Shown: in pieces, positions 1 through 9,078 of the stretch
How the letters are laid out: the number at the start of each line of letters is the position of its first letter
How positions within the stretch are numbered: position 1 is the first letter of the stretch
Source of the DNA: a virus
Strand: one strand, 5' to 3'
Length of the DNA: 64,000 bases
IMG/VR virus record: IMGVR_UViG_3300032288_001980
Span: 62,001 to 126,000 of that record
The notes under the pieces: model-generated
The model's input: only the letters and a program-made list of their open reading frames with translations
Databases searched by the model: none
What the model was told of the DNA's origin: nothing
Program-made: the position numbers and the translations under genes

Positions 1-1
1 T

Positions 2-604
2 GGTCTTGTAATGACTTATCACAGACTGTTAGCGCATAACAGCTGGCCTGCTAGCAGTAGATATAGAAAAATAGGTAGTCTGCTTGGTGCTTATGCGGGA
101 ATCGGTAGTCCCATGGTATGGACTGCGGTACATAGGGCGCATCATAAGTTTGTTGACACAGCTCGAGACCCACATGGACCCGAGCACTTAGGACTAGCCC
201 GTGTACAGTTTCTAGGTATGTTTGGCCAAGCAGGCGGCGAGCATATTATTGACATGCTCAAAGACAAGTTTCAAACTAATCTAAATAGATACTATTTTAA
301 GCTACATATAGCAATAGCAGTAACTTGGTTGATAATCAGTCCAACTCTATTTGTCTGTGCTTACCTTGCACCCATGGCATTATTATGGGAAATTGGCGGT
401 AGCGTAAACACTATTAATCACTGGTTCGGCTACAAAAACCGAGATAACCACAAACATCATGCTTACAATAATCCCATTACAGCTATTTTATTCTTTGGTG
501 AAGGCTGGCATGCTAACCATCATGATAATCCTATCAGCTATACAACCAAAGAAAAATGGTGGGAATTTGACTTTGCTGGTTTAATGATCAAATTGGTTAA
601 ATAA
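2..604 (+). CDS. Fatty acid desaturase, N-terminus cut by window edge
   Basis: Membrane di-iron desaturase of the acyl-CoA/acyl-lipid delta-9 type, which introduces a double bond into a fatty acyl chain. The frame is open from base 2, so the N-terminus lies outside the window; the first visible Met is at base 11. Counting from that Met, the three histidine boxes are HRLLAH (4-9), HRAHH (41-45) and HANHH (167-171), with hydrophobic segments around 100-130. The family is normally 250-350 residues, so roughly 50 or more residues are missing. It is a paralogue of the complete desaturase at 45071-45838; both end in a KWWEFD motif. The substrate (host membrane lipid or another acyl chain) is not visible. 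Confidence 0.85.
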   Translation, partial: GLVMTYHRLLAHNSWPASSRYRKIGSLLGAYAGIGSPMVWTAVHRAHHKFVDTARDPHGPEHLGLARVQFLGMFGQAGGEHIIDMLKDKFQTNLNRYYFKLHIAIAVTWLIISPTLFVCAYLAPMALLWEIGGSVNTINHWFGYKNRDNHKHHAYNNPITAILFFGEGWHANHHDNPISYTTKEKWWEFDFAGLMIKLVK

Positions 605-608
605 TACT

Positions 609-977
609 ATGAGAGCTCACGAATTTATACAAGAACAAACAGCCATGGATATCGAACGTGCTAGAATCGATATTATTGGCCTAGGACATTTAGTACTATT
701 TGGTACTTTGCCAGTGGGCAAGGATGCTAATTCCAGTATTAAACAGCTTAGTCAAGTTGGCATAACTTATCCTGACTTACATCAAAAACTCTTGGACTTT
801 TACAATAAGGAAAAAGATCCACACGCAGATTGCATCCCCGTAATCAAAAAATGGCTAGTAGCACATAAACCAAATATTGCCAGTGAACTACACAGCGAAC
901 ACTGGGAACATCACCCCAAGAGCTCTAACATGATGAGTTCTACTAAGAAGCAAAAGCCGCCTGAAATAACTTCTTGA
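609..977 (+). CDS. Hypothetical protein, 122 aa
   Basis: I do not recognise this protein. It begins MRAHEFI, a start often seen in small marine T4-like phage proteins (recollection, not checked), is soluble in composition, and has a His-rich stretch near residues 93-102 followed by a basic, low-complexity tail. It starts 4 bp after the desaturase stop, so the two are probably cotranscribed. Its TGA stop forms part of the -35 box of the following promoter. Confidence 0.6.
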   Translation: MRAHEFIQEQTAMDIERARIDIIGLGHLVLFGTLPVGKDANSSIKQLSQVGITYPDLHQKLLDFYNKEKDPHADCIPVIKKWLVAHKPNIASELHSEHWEHHPKSSNMMSSTKKQKPPEITS

Positions 978-1002
978 CATTGGTTGCAAATTAGCGTAGA
1001 AT
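974..1002 (+). promoter_or_regulatory. Sigma70-type promoter of the radical SAM array
   Basis: TTGACA (974-979), a 17-bp spacer, then TAGAAT (997-1002); predicted start near 1009, about 15 nt before the ATG at 1024. The -35 overlaps the upstream TGA stop. A TAAATA late-type element (1002-1007) and an inverted repeat overlap the -10. Confidence 0.65.
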
Positions 1003-1015
1003 AAATAATCTACGC
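994..1015 (+). promoter_or_regulatory. Perfect 7-bp inverted repeat over the -10 box
   Basis: GCGTAGA (994-1000) and TCTACGC (1009-1015) are separated by ATAAATAA. The repeat covers the -10 hexamer and the predicted transcription start of the radical SAM array, the usual place for an operator. It would lie only partly in the mRNA, so a DNA-level site is more likely than an RNA hairpin. No binding protein is known. Confidence 0.5.
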
Positions 1016-1023
1016 AGTTAATT

Positions 1024-2667
1024 ATGCGACCATACGTACACACAAATCCACTTACAGCTACTGAAGTAGTTAAACTCAGAGAATCCAGCACCGAATGGCT
1101 TAACAGTCAAAGTGCCAGCATGTGTTTAGCTAAATGGTATCATGTCAGCTTACATTTAACAAATGGTAGAACACACAGTTGTTACCATCCGCCTACTCAC
1201 GCTATCAGTATAGATCAAATACAACGTAGACCCAGTGCTTTGCACAATACTGATCAAAAAATAAACGAACGCAAACAAATGCTACGTGGTGAAAAACCCG
1301 AAGGCTGTAAGTACTGCTGGAGTCTAGAAGCACAGGGCAATGTCAGCGACCGTCATTACCGCAGTAGCGAACATTGGGCATTACCCTATCGTGACAGTAT
1401 CAGTAATTTAGAACCTAATCCTACGTATGTAGAAGTTAATTTTAATCAAAGTTGTAATTTTAAATGTGCTTATTGCAGTCCACATCTAAGCACCGCATGG
1501 GAAGAAGAAATCAAAGAGTATGGTCCTTATCCAACTAGTACTCCGCATAACGCTATTTCTGCACTAGAGGCCAATGGACTAATGCCGTTAAAGGTTGCTA
1601 ATCGAGACAATCCTTATGTAGAAGCCTTTTGGAAGTGGTGGCCAGAATTATATGAAACATTATTGGTATTCCGCATGACGGGCGGCGAACCATTAATGGA
1701 TAAAAATACTTTTAGGGTATTAGATTATGTTGCTAACAATCCTAAGGGGGATTTAGAAATTGGTATTACCACTAATATGTGTCCTCCTACCCAGGATCTG
1801 TTAGACAAATTTGTTGCTAGTGTTCAAGCTATTGAAAATTACAGCGCCAGTGCAACTATTGTAGCAGTTAACAATGGCAAGAAAAGTCATACTAAATGGC
1901 CACGTCATGTTTTAAACAAAAATAAAGTTAATATCGACACACTACACAGATTACAAGTTAATGGTTTACCTAATATAGATAGTGTACCTGCTGATGGTAG
2001 CTTTAGTTACGAACTAACACGAACTAAGGCATGTCGTCACATTGGCATTTATGTTAGTGTTGACAGTGTAGGAGCACAAGCAGAGTACATACGAAATGGT
2101 ATGAACTACAATACTCTTATTGCCAATACCAAACGTGTGCTGTATGATACACACATGACTACCATTAACTTTATTAACACCTTTAACATTCTAAGCGTTC
2201 CTGGATTACAAAAATATCTTGAAATGATTTTAGAAATGCGTAAGTATGTTAATAGTCTCAAGGACATTCCTGAAAAGAATCCCGAGTTTAATAACTACTG
2301 GGATAGACAACGTGTATGGTTTGATATTCCTACACTACGCACACCCGTTTGGTTGACTATTCAAAATTTGCCCAGCAATATGTATAGCTTACTTGACCAA
2401 GCAGTTAAGTATATGGAAGCAAATAGCACATCGCATCTTGGCGAACTTATTGGATTTGCCGACTTTGAAATAGACAAATTAAAACGCAATATTGATTGGA
2501 TGAAAAGTTGTCAGTATACTGAAAACGAAAAACAGTTGTTGCGTAGAGATTTTTTTGCTTTTTTTAAAGAATACGATTACCGCAAAGGAACTAACTTTGC
2601 TAAAACATTTCCAGAATTAAGTCTATACTGGAAACAATGTGAGAACAGTTACAATGCAAGAGCCTAA
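1024..2667 (+). CDS. Twitch-domain radical SAM protein 1 (547 aa)
   Basis: Radical SAM enzyme using a 4Fe-4S cluster and S-adenosylmethionine; substrate unknown. An N-terminal region with HSCYHP (about 57-62) and CKYCW (about 97-101) matches the auxiliary-cluster twitch region of the phage N-terminal-twitch radical SAM group. The core has CNFKCAYC, the CX3CX2C motif, followed by TGGEPLM. The C-terminus carries the YDYRKGTNFAKTFPE version of a tail shared across the array. Compared with its neighbours it has an extra segment of about 60 residues before the GIYVSVDS strand. First gene of a seven-gene array; it overlaps the next gene by 14 bp. Family assignment is firm, the reaction is not. Confidence 0.88.
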   Translation: MRPYVHTNPLTATEVVKLRESSTEWLNSQSASMCLAKWYHVSLHLTNGRTHSCYHPPTHAISIDQIQRRPSALHNTDQKINERKQMLRGEKPEGCKYCWSLEAQGNVSDRHYRSSEHWALPYRDSISNLEPNPTYVEVNFNQSCNFKCAYCSPHLSTAWEEEIKEYGPYPTSTPHNAISALEANGLMPLKVANRDNPYVEAFWKWWPELYETLLVFRMTGGEPLMDKNTFRVLDYVANNPKGDLEIGITTNMCPPTQDLLDKFVASVQAIENYSASATIVAVNNGKKSHTKWPRHVLNKNKVNIDTLHRLQVNGLPNIDSVPADGSFSYELTRTKACRHIGIYVSVDSVGAQAEYIRNGMNYNTLIANTKRVLYDTHMTTINFINTFNILSVPGLQKYLEMILEMRKYVNSLKDIPEKNPEFNNYWDRQRVWFDIPTLRTPVWLTIQNLPSNMYSLLDQAVKYMEANSTSHLGELIGFADFEIDKLKRNIDWMKSCQYTENEKQLLRRDFFAFFKEYDYRKGTNFAKTFPELSLYWKQCENSYNARA

Positions 2668-4060
2668 AAGCTATTACGACAAGCTACTAGAAACAAAAGA
2701 AAAACTCAATGCCGTGGGCAAGGGCTTTTGCTTGATGAAGTGGCAAACAGAAACTTTATACCTGCACATGGGAGATAACCATAGTTGTTATCATCCGCGG
2801 CCGCACAAAATTAGAATTGAAGATATCAAACGTAGTCCCAGCGGCTTACATAATACCGAATACAAAAAGCAACAACGTAAGCTAATGCTAGAGGGCGAGC
2901 GTCCCAGCGAATGTTATTATTGCTGGAACATCGAAGACTTGGGCGGTGATCATATCAGTGACAGGTTTGTACACAGTACCAGCGACTATGCAATCGAAGA
3001 CTACGATACTATACGTAAACTAGATGCTGACGCTGATTGGAACCCTAGGCATATCGAAGTTAGTTTTGGTAATGCTTGCCAACTTAAATGCGGCTATTGC
3101 TGTCCACAGGCTAGTAGTGCTTGGATGGAAGAAATAAAACGCAAAGGCGACTATGACATTACTACCAAACAGTATAGCATTGATTTCTTAAAAGACGGAG
3201 TGTTCTATGAACCTGACATGGACAATCCTTACGTAGATGCTTGGTGGCAGTGGTGGCCAGAGCTAAAGAAAGACCTGCGTGTGTTTCGTATTACTGGTGG
3301 GGAGCCTTTACTTAACAGCAACACATTCAAACTGTTGGACATGTTAGATCAAGATCCTGCTCCTGAGCTACAGTTACATATAAACAGTAACCTAGGTATG
3401 AAGTCTAGCCTAGTAGAAAAACTCAGCGAAAGAGTTAGTAAGTTGTTAGCAGAAAAAAAGATAAAAGATTTTAGACTGTTCACTAGCATAGACGGCTGGG
3501 GCGAGCGTGCAGAGTATATGCGTAACGGTCTAGACTGTGAGTTATGGGAAAAGAACTTACGCATCTTTTTAGATACTGTCCCTAACAGTAAAATTAATTT
3601 GATGATTACATTCAATGTGCTTAGTGTAGTTAAATTTAGATATTTGTTAGATAAGATACTAAAACTTAGAGAAGAATACGGTACACTGGAAAATATGTAC
3701 ACACAGCGTATTGGCTTTGACACTCCTTATCTCAAAGAGCCGCCACACTGGATGATTAATATATTGCCTAAGAACTTTTTAGATTATATGTGGGATCATT
3801 TGCGACACATGAAATATAAAGAGAGAACAAAAGATTTTACTCACGGCTTTGACAAAGTAGAAATAGAAAAGTTCAAACGTGTAGTTGACTACATGGCAGA
3901 AAATCCAGTAAGTCCCAGCATACTGCGCCAGGGCCGCAGAGACTTTTATACGTTCTTTACCGAACACGATAAACGCAGAGGTACTAACTTATTAGCTACC
4001 TTCCCAGAATACACAGAATTTTTTAATATGTGTGAACAAGTATATAGGAATTGGAAATGA
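2654..4060 (+). CDS. Twitch-domain radical SAM protein 2 (468 aa)
   Basis: Close relative of the preceding protein. It has HSCYHP and CYYCW in the N-terminal twitch region, CQLKCGYC as the CX3CX2C cluster motif, then TGGEPLL, and the tail EHDKRRGTNLLATFPE. I chose the ATG at 2654 over the upstream in-frame GTG (2639) because it leaves a normal short overlap with the upstream gene and begins the aligned N-terminus (MQEPKSYYDKLLETKEKL). It overlaps the next gene by 4 bp (ATGA), consistent with translational coupling. Substrate unknown. Confidence 0.88.
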   Translation: MQEPKSYYDKLLETKEKLNAVGKGFCLMKWQTETLYLHMGDNHSCYHPRPHKIRIEDIKRSPSGLHNTEYKKQQRKLMLEGERPSECYYCWNIEDLGGDHISDRFVHSTSDYAIEDYDTIRKLDADADWNPRHIEVSFGNACQLKCGYCCPQASSAWMEEIKRKGDYDITTKQYSIDFLKDGVFYEPDMDNPYVDAWWQWWPELKKDLRVFRITGGEPLLNSNTFKLLDMLDQDPAPELQLHINSNLGMKSSLVEKLSERVSKLLAEKKIKDFRLFTSIDGWGERAEYMRNGLDCELWEKNLRIFLDTVPNSKINLMITFNVLSVVKFRYLLDKILKLREEYGTLENMYTQRIGFDTPYLKEPPHWMINILPKNFLDYMWDHLRHMKYKERTKDFTHGFDKVEIEKFKRVVDYMAENPVSPSILRQGRRDFYTFFTEHDKRRGTNLLATFPEYTEFFNMCEQVYRNWK

Positions 4061-5355
4061 GATTAATGAACTATGATGTGCCAGCCTTATATGGTCCTGG
4101 CGAAATAACAGGCATGCACTTAGAGCTCACTGACAAATGTAATGCTGGGTGTCCTATGTGCCCGCGTTACATTAACAACGGTGGTGAACTCAATCCCAAA
4201 GTCTTAGAAACAGAAATCACATTAGAACAGTTTAAAACTTGGTTCCCTCCAGAGTTTGTAAAACAATTAAAGCGTGTTTATGCTTGCGGCAATTACGGTG
4301 ATCCTATTGTTGCTAAAGATAGTTTAGAAATATTCAAGTACATGAGGGAACACAATCCCAACATGGCCTTAACACTACACACTAATGCCAGCGCACGTAC
4401 ACCTGCGTGGTGGACTGAATTAGGCAAGGTTGTTAACAATTTTGAACGCGGAGACTTTTGCGTGTTTAGCGTAGACGGTTTAGAAGATACTAATCACTTA
4501 TATCGTCGCAATACCAAGTTCAGCAAGATACTGGCTAACATGAAGGCCTTTAAGGCAGCAGGTGGAGTAGCTAAGTGGGACTTTATTGTTTTTAAACACA
4601 ATGAGCATCAAGTTGAAGAAGCCAGAGCATTGGCCAATGAACTGGGCTTTGAATTTTTTAACGTTAAGCGTACTACACGTTGGCACAAGTGGACAGACCA
4701 AGGTCGTGGTTATTACGAAGTACTAGATAAAGAAAAGCAAGTTTTGTATAAACTTGAACAGCCAGACAATGAAAACTTTAGAGATAGTAATTTCAAAGAA
4801 CTTAAGACAATTGGTATTGTTCCTATGTACATTACTAATCAAGAATTTGATCGAATGACACAGATTAGTTTGGAACATAGAGAATGGGACAATGAAAAGA
4901 ACCAATGGGTTAGCTTTAGACACAATGACATTGAAGTTAGTTGTAGAGCACAGCATCACGAAAAGGGCGGTAACAATCAAGTAAATGAAATATTTGTTAG
5001 TGCTAGTGGACATGTATTTCCCTGTTGTTTTATTGGTGGTGAACCATGGCGTCATATCAGTGATGATAGGCCATGGGAAGTTGCCAAGCAAGGCGCGGCA
5101 TTTAAAAATATAAGTGATGATGCTAGTATTCAAATGATAGAATTAGCAGGCGGCATGGACACATTAAGTCTGCACAAAAACACACTAAGCCAGGTACTTA
5201 AAGGTCAGTTCTTTGATAGATTCTTACCTAGAAGCCTTTACAAAGGACACAATATGCGTAGCAGACAATGCAGTACCTGTTGTGGAAAAGAATGGAACAA
5301 GCTAGACAACGGCGAGTTGGGCAATCAGCATCACAAAACACAGACCAATGGATGA
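4057..5355 (+). CDS. Radical SAM protein with SPASM-like C-terminus (432 aa)
   Basis: The odd member of the array. It lacks the N-terminal twitch region and opens directly with the radical SAM core: CNAGCPMC near residues 29-36 and DGLEDTNHLYRR in the barrel. The C-terminal part contains VFPCCFIGG and a CSTCCGKEW cluster, resembling a SPASM/twitch auxiliary Fe-S domain as found in peptide- and protein-modifying radical SAM enzymes. The ATG at 4057 overlaps the upstream stop as ATGA. It sits between twitch-type genes, which suggests a shared pathway. Substrate unknown. Confidence 0.85.
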   Translation: MRLMNYDVPALYGPGEITGMHLELTDKCNAGCPMCPRYINNGGELNPKVLETEITLEQFKTWFPPEFVKQLKRVYACGNYGDPIVAKDSLEIFKYMREHNPNMALTLHTNASARTPAWWTELGKVVNNFERGDFCVFSVDGLEDTNHLYRRNTKFSKILANMKAFKAAGGVAKWDFIVFKHNEHQVEEARALANELGFEFFNVKRTTRWHKWTDQGRGYYEVLDKEKQVLYKLEQPDNENFRDSNFKELKTIGIVPMYITNQEFDRMTQISLEHREWDNEKNQWVSFRHNDIEVSCRAQHHEKGGNNQVNEIFVSASGHVFPCCFIGGEPWRHISDDRPWEVAKQGAAFKNISDDASIQMIELAGGMDTLSLHKNTLSQVLKGQFFDRFLPRSLYKGHNMRSRQCSTCCGKEWNKLDNGELGNQHHKTQTNG

Positions 5356-6694
5356 CTTAGATAAACTACGTGCTGTTAAACAAAAGCTAGATTCTGTAGG
5401 GACTGGCTTTTGTTTATTAAAATGGACACAGCAAACATTGTATTTGCAAACAGGTGACAATCACAGTTGTTATCATCCATACCCACATAAAATTGATATT
5501 AAAGATATACAAAGAACACCCAGTGGACTACACAATACAGCCTATAAGAGTAAACAACGAGAAATGATGCTGAACAAGCAACGTCCACCAGAATGTAGTT
5601 TTTGTTGGAATGTAGAAGATTCGGGCCATGTCAGTGATAGGATTATTAACAGCGCCAATGATATGGTACAGTTTGAAACTATACGCAATCTTAAACCAAC
5701 CGATGATTACAATCCTAGCTTTATCGAAGTTAACTTTGGTAACGTTTGTAATTTTATGTGCGGATACTGTACTCCTACTGTTAGTAACAGTTGGATCAAT
5801 GATATCAAAGCCAATGGAAGATTTCCTGTTGTTAGCAAACAATATGACATAGACTTTATTAAAGATAGGGAATACTATGAAAGCGATGACGACAGTAACC
5901 CTTACGTACAGGCTTTTTGGCAATGGTGGCCCACTTTAATCAAAGACCTACAGACTCTACGTATTACGGGCGGCGAACCTATGCTGAATCAAAATACGTG
6001 GCAACTACTAGACAAGTTAGAATTAGAGCCAGCACCGCATCTTACATTGTTAATTAACAGTAACTTGGGAGTCAAGCCTGCACTAATAGAAAAACTCAGC
6101 GAACGTGTGCGAACACTATTAACCAAACGTGCTATTAAAGATTATCGTATGCATGTTAGTTTAGACACGTGGGGCAAGCCGGCCGAATACATCCGTTGGG
6201 GATTAAATTGTGCAGAGTGGGAACAAAATTTTAAAACTATAATGAACAACTTCAAGGACATAAATGCCAGTGTTGAAATTATGGTAACTTACAATAACTT
6301 AGTACTGCCTAGCTTTAATCAACTGTTGAAAAAAATATTAGAATGGCGACAAGTATACGGCCGCAGGGTTGAATTTATAACACCCCATCTTAAAGAGCCC
6401 GATCATTGGAGCATTAATATATTGCCTACTGAATTTGTCAAGTACATCGATGCTGATATTGCATTTATGAAACAGCATTTAAATACTGGATTCAGCGAAG
6501 TTGAGATTGAAAGGCTAGAACGAGTACGTACACATTTTGTAAAGAATAGTTTGAGTTTGGCTAGAGAGTTAACTGCCAAAGCAGACTTTTATAAGTTTTT
6601 TACTGAGCACGATCGTCGTAGAGGATCAAACTTTTTAGAAACATTTCCCGAATATCAAGACTTTTTATTAGAGTGCAAACAACATGTCAAGTAA
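5348..6694 (+). CDS. Twitch-domain radical SAM protein 3 (448 aa)
   Basis: Same subfamily as the proteins at 1024 and 2654. It has HSCYHP and CSFCWNVED in the N-terminal region, CNFMCGYC for the radical SAM cluster, TGGEPML, and the tail EHDRRRGSNFLETFPE. It overlaps its upstream neighbour by 8 bp and its downstream neighbour by 11 bp. Sequence divergence from the other members suggests old duplication with separate specificity rather than a recent copy. Confidence 0.88.
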   Translation: MDDLDKLRAVKQKLDSVGTGFCLLKWTQQTLYLQTGDNHSCYHPYPHKIDIKDIQRTPSGLHNTAYKSKQREMMLNKQRPPECSFCWNVEDSGHVSDRIINSANDMVQFETIRNLKPTDDYNPSFIEVNFGNVCNFMCGYCTPTVSNSWINDIKANGRFPVVSKQYDIDFIKDREYYESDDDSNPYVQAFWQWWPTLIKDLQTLRITGGEPMLNQNTWQLLDKLELEPAPHLTLLINSNLGVKPALIEKLSERVRTLLTKRAIKDYRMHVSLDTWGKPAEYIRWGLNCAEWEQNFKTIMNNFKDINASVEIMVTYNNLVLPSFNQLLKKILEWRQVYGRRVEFITPHLKEPDHWSINILPTEFVKYIDADIAFMKQHLNTGFSEVEIERLERVRTHFVKNSLSLARELTAKADFYKFFTEHDRRRGSNFLETFPEYQDFLLECKQHVK

Positions 6695-7898
6695 AACATT
6701 GTGCGTATTACCATGGAACACTTTGAGCATTGGACAAAGTGGGCATCAACGCCTATGTTGTAATGCTATTAATGGTGGCCTCAGCGGCGAAGGATGGCCC
6801 GGGCCTGTTACACAACGACTTGATTTAAATTGGCAACAAGGTGGCGCTATACAAAAAGTACGCGACATAATGACTGCTGGCCATAAGCCTGCACAATGCG
6901 AACGTTGTTGGAAGCTAGAAGACATTGGTGCTGAAAGTTATAGGCAAATTAACAATACCTACCGCTTTCCCAACAGTTATGCTCAACTGCAAGAAAACAA
7001 ATTGGAAGTAAAGTTAGAAAGACTAGAATTAGACTTTGGTAATAAGTGCAATCTTGCTTGCAGAATGTGTCATCCTTATAGCAGTAGTTTGTTAGCGCAG
7101 GAAATTGCCAAGGATCCTACAAATGCTTACACATCAGTTGACTTAGACTTTTTAGAAAAAACCAGCTGGGTCAAACACAGCAGACTTTTTGACGTTGTTA
7201 GACAACAAGGGCACGACCTTAAAAGCGTATACATCATTGGTGGCGAACCACTAATCATGGACGAACAAGAAGAGTTTCTTGATTTGTTAATAGAATTAGA
7301 CTTTGCCAAAAATATATCATTAGAGTATAACAGTAACATTACTACAATTGGTAGTAAGTGGTACGAAAAGTGGAGTCATTTTAAAGAAGTTAATCTAAAC
7401 GCTAGTATCGACGGAGTAGAAGGATATTACGAGTATGTTCGTTGGCCTGCCAAGTGGGATAAAATTTACAGTAACCTTAAAGAATTAAAATATTGGTCCA
7501 TGGATAGACCCAACAACAAAACTTGCATACACACCACACTAAGCAATTTAACAATACCCAGCATAAAACGAACTACAGATATCCTAGTAGGAGAATTGGA
7601 CTTCAACTTATTTGTTATTAATGTTGATCATCCTAGTTGTATGCGACCAGAGATATTACCAGGTTCTGACAAACTAAGACTAGCATTACAGGGTGTAGAA
7701 CATATTAATCAAAAGTATAGCAATCATTATGCATTGTCTAATACTGTAAAGACTTTGGAAAGAGTAGCTTATAGTCCTGATCCCAGTGAACAAGATAAAA
7801 AAGATTTTGTTAAACGTATGAAATTTATGGATCAACATAGACGACAAGATCTATTAGATTTGCATCCATGGTTTAAGGAATGGTACAATGTATATTAA
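6684..7898 (+). CDS. Twitch-domain radical SAM protein 4, short subfamily (404 aa)
   Basis: Second twitch-type subfamily. It begins with LCVLPW and a CC pair (CCNA) instead of HSCYHP, then CERCWKLED, the cluster motif CNLACRMC and the GGEPL motif. The tail DQHRRQDLLDLHPWFKEW is a diverged form of the shared D-x-x-R...FPE ending. It overlaps the next gene by 11 bp. The LCVLPW/CC opening resembles the N-terminal region of other twitch-type radical SAM proteins. Substrate unknown. Confidence 0.87.
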   Translation: MSSKTLCVLPWNTLSIGQSGHQRLCCNAINGGLSGEGWPGPVTQRLDLNWQQGGAIQKVRDIMTAGHKPAQCERCWKLEDIGAESYRQINNTYRFPNSYAQLQENKLEVKLERLELDFGNKCNLACRMCHPYSSSLLAQEIAKDPTNAYTSVDLDFLEKTSWVKHSRLFDVVRQQGHDLKSVYIIGGEPLIMDEQEEFLDLLIELDFAKNISLEYNSNITTIGSKWYEKWSHFKEVNLNASIDGVEGYYEYVRWPAKWDKIYSNLKELKYWSMDRPNNKTCIHTTLSNLTIPSIKRTTDILVGELDFNLFVINVDHPSCMRPEILPGSDKLRLALQGVEHINQKYSNHYALSNTVKTLERVAYSPDPSEQDKKDFVKRMKFMDQHRRQDLLDLHPWFKEWYNVY

Positions 7899-9078
7899 TA
7901 AACAAACATTTTGTATTCATCCCCATGCGGCTATGAGCACCACACCGGATGGTTTTTACAAAACTTGTTGTATGAGCGAGTTGCCTATACGCAAAGACGA
8001 TGGAACCCCATACAGGCCTAGTCAAGATAGTCTACAAGAAGCGTTCAATAGTCCATGGATGGACAACCTGCGTCGAGATTTAAATATAGGATTTAAAAAT
8101 CCCAACTGCAAAAGATGTTGGGATGAAGAACGTGCTGGCCAAAACAGCAAACGTATGAGAGACAGCAAAGAATATCTAAACGGTTCTAAAAATATACGTG
8201 CAGGTGAACATGTTATTAAAATTGTTGACTTGAAGATGGGCAATCTATGTAATTTAAAATGTCGTATCTGTAATCCATGGAACAGCAGTCAGTGGGTTGA
8301 CGAATGGCACAGTTTACGTAAGCCCAACGAAAGCAAAATAGAATTTCATAAGCCTTTTAAGGCCATGCGTGATGCTTGGAATCCAGATCAAAACATTTGG
8401 AAAAATCTAGAACAAGCATTACCAAATATTGAACACATGGATATGTACGGCGGCGAGCCACTATTAATCGAAAACATGTGGACTATTTTAAAACACAGCG
8501 TTGAAAAAGGTTACAGTAAAAAGCAAACTATTCATTATAATACCAACGGTAGTATTATGCCCAGTGATGAACAATTTGCACTTTGGAAAGAATTTAAATT
8601 ATTAGACATACAAGTTAGTGTAGACGACATTGGTGATAGGCATCACTATCAACGCTACCCCAGTGATTGGTCTAAAGTAAGAAACCATGTGTTAAAATTT
8701 AAAGAGCACGACTGGATTAGACTTAGCACTAACGCTACTATAAGTAATTACAATATTTTCTACTTAGACGAGATCACAGAAGAAATAGTAAAAAATATTG
8801 GCACTAGTGTGTGGTACAATATATTACATGCACCATACGACCAAAGTATAGCGGCATTAGATCCCGAGATTAAGAAAATTTTAGTAAAGAAACTGTCGCC
8901 TATTCAAGAGTATCAACCTGAAATTATTCCTATACTTAATTTTATAGCCAGCAGTCCAGACCCAGAGAAGATGCGTTTGTTTATGAAACGCAATGAAGAA
9001 CAAGATGAATATCGTAAACAGAGCTTTAGGGACACATTCCCCGAGTGGTGGGAAATCCTTAGATCCCACTATCAATAA
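7888..9078 (+). CDS. Twitch-domain radical SAM protein 5, short subfamily (396 aa)
   Basis: It has FCIHPHAAM and a CC pair near the N-terminus, CKRCWDEER, the cluster CNLKCRIC, then YGGEPLL, and the tail DEYRKQSFRDTFPEWW. It belongs with the proteins at 6684 and 8993. The last roughly 86 bp overlap the start of the next gene in another frame, an unusually long overlap for this array. Confidence 0.87.
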   Translation: MYINKQTFCIHPHAAMSTTPDGFYKTCCMSELPIRKDDGTPYRPSQDSLQEAFNSPWMDNLRRDLNIGFKNPNCKRCWDEERAGQNSKRMRDSKEYLNGSKNIRAGEHVIKIVDLKMGNLCNLKCRICNPWNSSQWVDEWHSLRKPNESKIEFHKPFKAMRDAWNPDQNIWKNLEQALPNIEHMDMYGGEPLLIENMWTILKHSVEKGYSKKQTIHYNTNGSIMPSDEQFALWKEFKLLDIQVSVDDIGDRHHYQRYPSDWSKVRNHVLKFKEHDWIRLSTNATISNYNIFYLDEITEEIVKNIGTSVWYNILHAPYDQSIAALDPEIKKILVKKLSPIQEYQPEIIPILNFIASSPDPEKMRLFMKRNEEQDEYRKQSFRDTFPEWWEILRSHYQ

